A stretch of DNA of 5,258 nt from a bacterium. GTDB lineage: Bacteria > SAR324 > XYD2-FULL-50-16. Each line of letters begins with the position of its first letter. The first letter of the stretch is position 1. The notes under the pieces are model-generated. The model was not told where the DNA came from, made no database searches, and saw nothing but the letters and a program-made list of their open reading frames with translations. A program made the position numbers and the translations under genes. The stretch lies in contig JAJRZQ010000009.1 of the NCBI GenBank assembly GCA_024275165.1, forward strand, positions 1 through 5,258, given 5' to 3'. Positions 1 through 4,811 of this stretch are shown here, in pieces.

Positions 1-114
1 AAAGGGTTAAAACTTTACTTTCAGCATTACAATGAGGAACGACCTCATCAAGCCTTGGGATACCAAACTCCTGAGGAAGTACATTTTAACCATACTACCT
101 TAAAGGCGGGCTAA
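1..114 (+). CDS. IS3-family transposase (orfB), C-terminal end only
   Basis: The frame is open from the first base to the TAA at 112-114 and gives 37 residues. These include YNEERPHQALGYQTPEE, the signature C-terminus of the DDE (rve) integrase domain of IS3-family OrfB transposases; the acidic residue just before RPH lies in the region of the last catalytic glutamate. Everything upstream lies outside the window, so it is not possible to say whether the element is intact. The protein would catalyse cut/copy transposition of its own IS. The gene runs convergently toward the minus-strand operon that ends at 321. The family call is firm; the IS name is unknown. Confidence 0.9.
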   Translation, partial: KGLKLYFQHYNEERPHQALGYQTPEEVHFNHTTLKAG

Positions 115-141
115 AGTTGTCCCCCTGAAGGGGCCACTTCA
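1..141 (+). mobile_element. Right end of an IS3-family insertion sequence
   Basis: The transposase tail is followed within 30 bp by a candidate right terminal inverted repeat at 118-141. Read on the minus strand it begins TGAAGTGGCCCC, in the style of IS3-family ends (TGA...GGCCCC...GACA). The repeat contains a small self-complementary core, CCCCT-GA-AGGGG (122-133). The outer boundary at 141 is inferred, since the matching left end and any target duplication lie outside the window. Confidence 0.55.
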
Positions 142-320
142 TTCCCAGTCCAACATGCCGATTCTTAAGGATCTGTTTTGCCGGGAAAAAAGCATCGGAA
201 ATCATCAAGAAAGCATGGCGTAGTTATCAGGATTATCAATTTTATTTATCGAAATTTCTTCGCAAACCCTTTGCGGACAGGCTCATCAAGCAGTTTTACT
301 TTATCGGGGAAGAGGGGTCT
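142..320. other. Intergenic stretch between IS3 end and operon; possible decayed ORF
   Basis: No gene with a start codon and ribosome binding site was found here. One plus-strand frame is open from 129 to a TAA at 387-389 and reads protein-like between about 186 and 318 (for example SEIIKKAWRSYQDYQFYL). It has no credible start and runs into the transposon end upstream, so it could be the 3' remnant of a gene cut by the IS or simply chance. A short inverted repeat, CGCAAA-CCC-TTTGCG (261-275), lies about 50 bp beyond the operon's last stop codon. It has no clean U-tract, so it is at best a weak terminator candidate. Confidence 0.35.
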
Positions 321-359
321 TTATCGGGGAAGAGGGGTCTTTATCGGGGAAGAGGGGTC
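300..359. repeat. Three perfect tandem copies of a 20-bp unit
   Basis: The unit tttatcggggaagaggggtc occurs at 300-319, 320-339 and 340-359 with no mismatches. The array straddles the 3' end of the minus-strand membrane protein gene. Because 20 is not a multiple of three, each added copy shifts the reading frame. With a single copy the protein would end ...RDPSSPIK; with two or more copies it ends ...RDPSSPIKTPLPR, the stop codon falling inside the second copy read. The perfect identity suggests recent expansion by slippage, or an assembly artefact. Confidence 0.97.
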
Positions 360-821
360 GCGTTTTCTCTGGAGCAGGTGGCCCCCTAAGGTGAGGGGGA
401 ATAAAAAGGTCAAGCCTTTATGCGCCCAGCGCACCCCTTGCTCCATGCTTTCGGGTAGGTGCATCAGCAGAGCCATGCCCGTCAAGCTGAGCAACAGCAA
501 CACCGCTAGCAGCAAAATGCCGAGCAATTTTCTTTTTTTTTGCAGGTTGATGGCCACATGGCTGGGCAACAGCCCTCCCAAGGTCAGCATAATACCCCAG
601 GCAGCAAAGAGATGGATCATCTTGGCTCCCCCCTTAAAGGGGTGCCCGCCTGTTGAAAACGGGTCCGGCGGGAACAGGAATGGAGCCGCCCAAATCGCCG
701 CCCCACTGAGCAGGCATACACTACTGGTTCCCATCAAGAGCAGTTGGAGCCCGGAAAAAGGCGTTTGCTCCTTTTCCAAAAATTCACTTTGCTTTTCCAT
801 TTTAGTTGGAATGCTATTCAT
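321..821 (-). CDS. Four-helix membrane protein, putative di-haem b-type electron carrier linked to FMN_bind/ApbE
   Basis: The protein has 166 residues and no signal peptide, with four predicted membrane helices at about 24-50, 67-91, 97-121 and 131-150. Basic clusters at QKKRK (93-98) and QRKR (151-154) imply that both termini are cytoplasmic. In that topology His70 and His134 sit near the periplasmic face, and His88 and His148 near the cytoplasmic face, so they could form two axial-ligand pairs for stacked haems. The pattern HP...K.H...LLP.HV...LTG...H...PL...H resembles, from memory, small membrane proteins encoded beside FMN_bind and ApbE genes in other proteobacteria. The ATG at 821 overlaps the apbE stop (ATGA) and has AGGAG five bases upstream. 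A longer TTG start at 839 is possible but less likely. Inferred role: quinol-to-periplasm electron transfer to the flavoprotein. The tail is altered by the 20-bp repeats, and an A9 tract encodes the QKKR turn. Confidence 0.75.
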   Translation of the reverse strand: MNSIPTKMEKQSEFLEKEQTPFSGLQLLLMGTSSVCLLSGAAIWAAPFLFPPDPFSTGGHPFKGGAKMIHLFAAWGIMLTLGGLLPSHVAINLQKKRKLLGILLLAVLLLLSLTGMALLMHLPESMEQGVRWAHKGLTFLFPLTLGGHLLQRKRDPSSPIKTPLPR

Positions 822-1831
822 GCTTTCTCCTGAGAGCAAAAATGAGTACTCAAACGGCGCCCCAATCGAGACAGCCCGGCACTATGCTCAATGACAAATT
901 GCCCCGGCAGCAACTGGCGAACCCAAATCGCTTCTAAGTTCTTTTGATCCTGCAATATCTTTTTCCCCTTTTTAGGGCCCAAAACAGCCAAGGCGGTTGC
1001 CCAACCATCGGCTAGAGCCCCTCGGTCTGCCAACACGGTAACCGACCAAGCCTGTTTCTCATGGGGGAGCAAGCTGCCGGTTTTTGGGTCTAGAAGGTGG
1101 CCAAAGGTTTTCCCTTGGATTTTCTTGCTTTGACCCAGATTGGAAGAGCTCGAAAGCGCCGGAAAATGAAAAGACAACTCCAACGCAATTTGACCCCGTG
1201 CCCTGGGGCTTTCCAATTGAATATGGCGGCAAACTGGCGCCCCCTCTTGGTTTACATATAAATGACTGCTACCTCCAAAATGGAGGCTGGCCGGAACGAG
1301 GCCGGATTCTTTCAACCGCTCTCCCGCTCGATCCAAGGCGTAGCCTTTGCCCACGGCACCCAAAGCCAAGCCCATTCCCGGTCGATCCAGATACAATTTT
1401 CTGCCCTCTAATCTAAGGTAATGATAATCGCTCTGCCAAGTCGCCTGCCGGATTTTACTCAGGGGGGGTAAATGTTGTTTCGCTTCCCCCCAAAGTCGCA
1501 GCAGGGGGCCCAAGGCAGGATTAAAAGCGCCCTGTGTTTGCTCGGCCAAACCCAAAGCAAGGGCGACCAGTTTGGCGGTCGGTTCGGTGAGTTGCAGGCT
1601 TTTGGCATGACGAATCTGGTTGACCTCGCTTAAAGGGTAAAAGCGACTCCACAAACGATCATCACGCTGAACCTCGGCAAAAGCTTGGTTCGTTGCTTCT
1701 AAAGGGGTGCCCGCAGGTAGATTGATCTCGAGTACCGCGCCCATCACCCATTGTGCCCGGCGCATGGATTCTGCCCCTTCTACGCTCCCGGCCAAACCCA
1801 ACCCAACCCAAAGCAGAATCCAGCTTTTCAT
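818..1831 (-). CDS. apbE: FAD:protein FMN transferase (ApbE), exported
   Basis: ApbE cleaves FAD and attaches FMN through a phosphoester bond to a Thr/Ser in a D..SGAT motif of a target flavoprotein. It acts in the periplasm. The 337-residue protein is of normal family length. It shows the family motifs in order: FNPALGPLLRLWG (103-115), LALGAVGKGYALD (155-167), the LHFGG flavin-site region (183-187), GHLLDPKTG (244-252) and ADGWATAL (274-281). The last contains the Asp275 and Thr279 expected to bind the divalent metal. A Sec signal peptide spans about 1-20 and ends VEGA. No lipobox cysteine is visible, unlike the many ApbE proteins that are lipoproteins. The ATG overlaps the stop of the FMN-binding gene (ATGA), and the stop overlaps the next ATG. 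The obvious substrate is the SGAT protein encoded immediately upstream. Confidence 0.95.
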   Translation of the reverse strand: MKSWILLWVGLGLAGSVEGAESMRRAQWVMGAVLEINLPAGTPLEATNQAFAEVQRDDRLWSRFYPLSEVNQIRHAKSLQLTEPTAKLVALALGLAEQTQGAFNPALGPLLRLWGEAKQHLPPLSKIRQATWQSDYHYLRLEGRKLYLDRPGMGLALGAVGKGYALDRAGERLKESGLVPASLHFGGSSHLYVNQEGAPVCRHIQLESPRARGQIALELSFHFPALSSSSNLGQSKKIQGKTFGHLLDPKTGSLLPHEKQAWSVTVLADRGALADGWATALAVLGPKKGKKILQDQKNLEAIWVRQLLPGQFVIEHSAGLSRLGRRLSTHFCSQEKA

Positions 1832-2397
1832 GGTGCCGCCTGATGGAGGGGAGGTAAGTCTTTTAAAAAGATACGGTAAAGATGGATCAGCTTTCTCGCC
1901 CCGGTGGCCAAGGCCCGTGAAGAATAAGTCGCCCCACTGATCTTACGGATATCCCGCTCCAGCCGCACAGGGTCTTCTGAGTTTTTACCTTGAAATTGCC
2001 TTAAAAAGGCGGGGTTTTTGATCTCCCCGCCCTCGCTCTCACGATAGGTCATTAACTCAACAAATTCGACCTCCCCTTGGGGGTGGCGAATATAAAGGAG
2101 GTAAGTGATATACTCGCTTTTGCCGATCATGTTGTCGATGCAGGCATACCCTTTTATTTTCCCCTGTTTCAACCCTTGATAGCAATGGGTTATGCGGGAG
2201 GAAAAAGGCATGCCCGTTTTTTCTTTAAGGCCGGCCAATTGGGCATCCGTCAATTGGCTTAAGGGGACGGTCATCCGCTGTTCCCCTGCGGGAAAAGCGA
2301 GCCTCAAAGCCTCTTCGGTACTGAGGTAAACCACCGCCTGAGCGTTGGTTCCCCAGCAGAACAAAAACCCCATGATCAGCCCAAAGCGCGTTCTCAT
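1828..2397 (-). CDS. Secreted FMN-binding-domain flavoprotein, ApbE substrate
   Basis: The protein has 189 residues: a Sec signal peptide (MRTRFGLIMGFLFCWG..., cleavage probably after NAQA near 21) followed by one FMN_bind domain. Family hallmarks are GYACIDNMIGK (83-93), YRESEGGEI (118-126), FLRQFQGK (131-138) and the flavinylation motif D149..KISGATYSS, in which Thr157 should carry the covalent FMN. It resembles the single-domain relatives of RnfG/NqrC/NosR that act as periplasmic one- or two-electron relays. Mature Cys72 and Cys86 could form a disulfide, which is unusual enough to note. The ATG at 2397 follows the porin stop by 1 nt and gives the cleanest signal peptide; a GTG at 2418 would add seven residues ahead of it and overlap the porin gene. 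The protein probably receives electrons from the membrane protein encoded at the operon's end. The acceptor is unknown. Confidence 0.9.
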   Translation of the reverse strand: MRTRFGLIMGFLFCWGTNAQAVVYLSTEEALRLAFPAGEQRMTVPLSQLTDAQLAGLKEKTGMPFSSRITHCYQGLKQGKIKGYACIDNMIGKSEYITYLLYIRHPQGEVEFVELMTYRESEGGEIKNPAFLRQFQGKNSEDPVRLERDIRKISGATYSSRALATGARKLIHLYRIFLKDLPPLHQAAP

Positions 2398-2398
2398 C

Positions 2399-3568
2399 TT
2401 AAAAGGACCATCCAACACCCAAGTTCATGTCCTTTTGGGCAAGCGCGTTGACGGCTTTCGTTTTTTTCGATCCCATATCCCATTTGATGGCTATATCAGG
2501 ATGAGGCCAATAGTTTACCCCCACCCGGTTGTTGGTGAAATTGTAGGCTCCGTTTGAACTGCCAGACTCCATGCTTTTTTGAGGGTTTACATCCTCAAAG
2601 CGAGCAAAAGTCCCTATGGCCTGATCGCCGGCAAACCAGAACTTGTAAGAAGGTTCCACATAATACCCAGAGAAGCTAGCGCCAACATTTTGCCCATAAA
2701 TCTGGTTCAAGGCCGCGCTGTTTCCGATGACGCCTTGAGCGATTTCCGACCTCAGAGTAAAATTGCCCTGCTGAATATCCAGGTCAGCGGTATATAAACC
2801 AAAGGGAACCGCATCTAAAGAAACACCTGCCTGAGAAGCGGCAGCGGCGACCTTAACGGTTTTGGCATCCCCTTGGTAAAAAGAGAAACCAAAGGTAGCG
2901 CCAGGAGCATTATATTGGAGTCGGCCTGTTTGCGCAATTGATTCGGCATCGGATTTATAGGCCTGTTGCCGCCCCTTCCGTAAGGCATTGCCGCCGCTAA
3001 AACCTGCGGCGTCTAATCCGGCAACCAAATAGCCTTGCAAATTCCAAGAATCGCCAATATTGAGCGACAAACCGGCCCCCTCGGCAATTAAGGTGGTGGG
3101 GATCACATATTTATTCACATCTGGTCGATCCACCCCATAAAAGGTATTCGGCTCGTGCCTGACATTGATCAAGCCAACGGGCAACAACAATACCCCGGCT
3201 TTCGCCTCCAGCTTATTGTTGATTGTAAAGGTCAAGCCGGCCTGTTCGATTTCCAACTCGCCCTGACCATTATTCACCAGGGCATGTTCCAATTCAAGTT
3301 CGGCATTGAAGCGAATCCAAGAATTAATCTCTTTTTTTAAAATCAACACAAATCGGTGAAAATCAAATTGAGTTGTTACTTCTTGAGGGGCGTTGTAATG
3401 CAGTTCGGCGTAACCACCTACCGTAGTGGAGGCTGGTTTTTCCAATTTAAGACTGAGTTGGTCCACTTGGGTTTGCAATTTTTCAAATTCCTTTTGGGTT
3501 TGCGCAAGCAACCCTTGAGGTAGGATAAGGCACAGGCTGAGCAAAAAGCTCGCAAGGTAAGTTTTCAT
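2399..3568 (-). CDS. Porin-like outer membrane beta-barrel protein with N-terminal coiled coil
   Basis: The protein has 389 residues. A Sec signal peptide (MKTYLASFLLSLCLILPQGLLA, 1-22) is followed by a short heptad-like coiled coil (EFEKLQTQVDQLSLKLEK, 27-44) as seen in trimeric phosphate-selective/DcaP-type porins. A long region of alternating beta-strand character starting GGYAELHYN (51-59) completes the protein, which ends in GVGWSF with the terminal Phe typical of BAM-assembled barrels. A conserved-looking block NVRHEPNTFYGVDRP (135-149) resembles a segment I recall from putative outer membrane porins next to redox genes. It is the first gene of the operon. The in-frame ATG at 3655 gives 29 extra residues ahead of a perfect signal peptide, so the start at 3568 is preferred; no strong Shine-Dalgarno is visible. 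The substrate is unknown. The porin class is inferred from architecture. Confidence 0.75.
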   Translation of the reverse strand: MKTYLASFLLSLCLILPQGLLAQTQKEFEKLQTQVDQLSLKLEKPASTTVGGYAELHYNAPQEVTTQFDFHRFVLILKKEINSWIRFNAELELEHALVNNGQGELEIEQAGLTFTINNKLEAKAGVLLLPVGLINVRHEPNTFYGVDRPDVNKYVIPTTLIAEGAGLSLNIGDSWNLQGYLVAGLDAAGFSGGNALRKGRQQAYKSDAESIAQTGRLQYNAPGATFGFSFYQGDAKTVKVAAAASQAGVSLDAVPFGLYTADLDIQQGNFTLRSEIAQGVIGNSAALNQIYGQNVGASFSGYYVEPSYKFWFAGDQAIGTFARFEDVNPQKSMESGSSNGAYNFTNNRVGVNYWPHPDIAIKWDMGSKKTKAVNALAQKDMNLGVGWSF

Positions 3569-3682
3569 AAAAAGACTTTTTGGTTGGTGGAATGGATGGA
3601 GATAAAAAACATCAATGGCTTTAATTAAATAAATTTTTCTATAATCAGAATACATATAGTTTGTGAAACCGAACTTATTAAA

Positions 3683-3721
3683 TTCGCCTCTACGAAAATA
3701 GTAAACATTCGCATAGGCGAA
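3683..3721. promoter_or_regulatory. Inverted repeat overlapping the operon promoter, probable operator
   Basis: Two 14-bp arms, TTCGCCTCTACGAA (3683-3696) and TTCGCATAGGCGAA (3708-3721), are inverted copies of each other at 12 of 14 positions and separated by 11 bp. The second arm is itself a palindrome (TTCGC-CTAT-GCGAA on the minus strand), and the first is nearly so. Arm centres are 25 bp apart, somewhat more than two helical turns. The arms cover the spacer, the -10 region and the likely start site, so a bound dimer or tetramer would block transcription. No regulator gene is present in the window. Confidence 0.6.
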
Positions 3722-3728
3722 ATGTCAA
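3698..3728 (-). promoter_or_regulatory. Candidate sigma-70-type promoter of the four-gene operon
   Basis: On the minus strand a perfect -35 consensus, TTGACA, lies at 3728-3723. A -10 element could be TTTACT at 3705-3700 (17-bp spacing) or TACTAT at 3703-3698 (19-bp spacing). Both -10 options match only 4 of 6 consensus bases. Transcription would start near 3692-3695, leaving a 5' untranslated leader of about 125 nt before the porin ATG. A promoter with a strong -35 and weak -10 overlapping an inverted repeat is typical of a regulated start. The position is inferred, with no other comparably good site noticed nearby. Confidence 0.5.
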
Positions 3729-4396
3729 CCTCTTTTTTATTACTGTTGTTTTGTATTGAAATTTTTAAAAATTCAAAAATTTTCTCATCCTGACGGAATT
3801 CCACCAACAAAATTTTTCAAGGGCTTTGAATTTCAGGCAAAAGGAAAACTCTGGTTGGTTACGGCAGTGGTTTTTGCAAGTCAATGCCGCTATAAATGGC
3901 GCAAAGGTTGATTAACAATGAGAGACGGCCTAGTTTTAGGTGATGTAGTGGATCCTATAGTGAAGGCAAAATGTGGATTTTGGTATAGATATGATAATCC
4001 AATAAATTAGGATGAACAAACTTTTGCTAAAACTATAATCGGAGCTTTTCCTTAATCAGAGTTATAGAAAAGAACTGCTGCCGGATTCTTACGGCTTGGA
4101 AAAGCCTCTTGGCATACTCATCCAACTTGATGGCAATCCGTTTGGCGCCACAGTAGAGCCCCGTTTTAAGGGAAAGGCGAAATTCTGGGTTATGTTCTAA
4201 AAAAGATTGATGTCTTTGGGGATCATGCAGTGGTAATGGTAAGCCCCGCCTTGGGTTACTCGAATTACACAACCTGGGTTGTTCGCTCGTCGAATCCACC
4301 ATGACCAAGCCCAAGAACTGTGACCTTTCGCAAGACCCACTGTGACTAACTGTAGGGGTGATGCTGAAGCCAGAACCGGCTTGTATCTAGAATTTG

Positions 4397-4470
4397 TGGA
4401 GGCGAGGATCGGACTTGAGCCGATGTAAAAGGTTTTGCAGACCTCTGCCGAATCGCTTGGCTACATCGCC
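4397..4470 (-). tRNA. tRNA-Cys (GCA), encoded CCA, atypical elbow bases
   Basis: The minus strand from 4470 to 4397 gives 74 nt that fold as a cloverleaf. The anticodon arm is GAGGT-CTGCAAA-ACCTT with anticodon GCA, the D stem has 3 bp, the variable loop 4 nt, and the T stem is ATCGG/CCGAT. The discriminator is U73 followed by an encoded CCA, both expected for bacterial tRNA-Cys. Three departures from the norm are visible: the acceptor stem has a T6:C mismatch, the D loop reads GA where G18-G19 is near-universal, and the T loop starts CTC instead of TTC. It may be a functional but divergent gene or a decaying copy. The next feature downstream is the gene-poor stretch, with no clear terminator. 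Confidence 0.75.
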
Positions 4471-4737
4471 TCATAAGAGGAGTACAGATTGACTCTGTAA
4501 TTTATCAAAAAAGGTATTTTGGCGGGTGTTGTCAATCAAAAGAAATGGGTTTTTATGGGGTCTGGTTAAGGGTGTTTGTTTGAGCCTTGATTAGGGTTTT
4601 AACCTCCAAATATCAAACAAAGTATTAGAGTTGGATAGGTGTGCTACTTGGGTGGGGCATTTTAAGTTTTGTTTACTATAGTAAACAGATTTGAAGTTTT
4701 GACACAAAAAATTAGCTGTAAAAGCTCCAATTTAATC
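4471..4737. other. AT-rich intergenic spacer between the tRNA and the IS481-type element
   Basis: No gene was found on either strand. A TTGACA-like box lies on the minus strand upstream of the tRNA, but no good -10 stands at the right distance, so the tRNA promoter is not assigned. The stretch also contains a perfect 16-bp palindrome at 4671-4686. Confidence 0.5.
4671..4686. promoter_or_regulatory. Perfect 16-bp palindrome GTTTACTATAGTAAAC, operator-like
   Basis: The sequence equals its own reverse complement over all 16 bases. AT-rich palindromes of this TTTAC...GTAAA type are typical binding sites for small helix-turn-helix repressors, including antitoxins of toxin-antitoxin modules; that comparison is from general knowledge. 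No ORF with a start stands next to it on either strand before the IS begins about 50 bp away, so the gene it once controlled may be missing or displaced. The half GTTTACTAT also occurs at the operon promoter (3706-3698, minus strand). Confidence 0.45.
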
Positions 4738-4768
4738 TGACAGTTCTTAAAAAAGTAGGCATCCTGTT

Positions 4769-4797
4769 TTGAGCTTTCAATTAAAGCTTGTTATATA
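4769..4797 (+). promoter_or_regulatory. Candidate promoter of the IS481-type transposase
   Basis: A -35-like TTGAGC (4769-4774) is followed at exactly 17 bp by TATATA (4792-4797), within TATATAAAAT. The predicted start would fall just ahead of an AGGAG ribosome site (4802-4806) placed five bases before the ATG at 4812. The arrangement would give a very short leader. Confidence 0.45.
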
Positions 4798-4811
4798 AAA
4801 TAGGAGACAAG

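Larger units (their letters stand above)
3569..4396. other. Stretch of about 0.8 kb without a convincing gene
   Basis: From 3569 to about 3800 the sequence is AT-rich and holds the operon leader, promoter and inverted repeat. From 3800 to 4396 the composition is more balanced, but no frame shows a recognisable domain. Short open frames include a 30-codon plus-strand ATG frame (3918-4010), a plus-strand startless frame ending near 3917 (containing KGKLWLVTAVVFASQ), and a 93-codon minus-strand frame (4033-4314) of basic, low-information sequence. None has a good ribosome site or a family match I can name. An 8-bp direct repeat, ACTGTGAC, lies at 4317-4324 and 4339-4346, 22 bp apart, and a small hairpin (AAGCC...GGCTT) at 4367-4382. 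This looks like decayed DNA, possibly old transposon remains. Confidence 0.5.

Noticed and set aside
261-275. Intrinsic terminator after the operon
   Set aside because: The stem is only 6 bp with a 3-nt loop and has no uninterrupted U-tract on the minus strand, so I do not call it a terminator.
300-359. CRISPR array
   Set aside because: The copies are 20 bp and directly contiguous, with no spacers, so this is a tandem repeat.
178-894. Long plus-strand open frame (238 codons) across the operon's 3' end
   Set aside because: It lies antisense to the membrane protein and apbE genes, is made of low-complexity basic sequence, and reads straight through the 20-bp repeats. It is a shadow of the real genes.
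2399-3655. Longer porin start at 3655
   Set aside because: It would bury an excellent signal peptide 29 residues inside the protein and is translated from AT-rich leader sequence, so the start at 3568 is far better.
3625-3810. 61-codon minus-strand open frame upstream of the porin
   Set aside because: It is AT-driven, contains the candidate operon promoter and operator, lacks a ribosome site and matches nothing I recognise.
4033-4314. 93-codon minus-strand open frame
   Set aside because: No ribosome site, domain or family resemblance is visible and the composition is irregular. It could be degraded transposase, but I cannot support that.
4317-4346. Direct repeat ACTGTGAC as an IS target duplication or attachment site
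   Set aside because: Eight bases, 22 bp apart, with no element between them. This is expected by chance in a window of this size.
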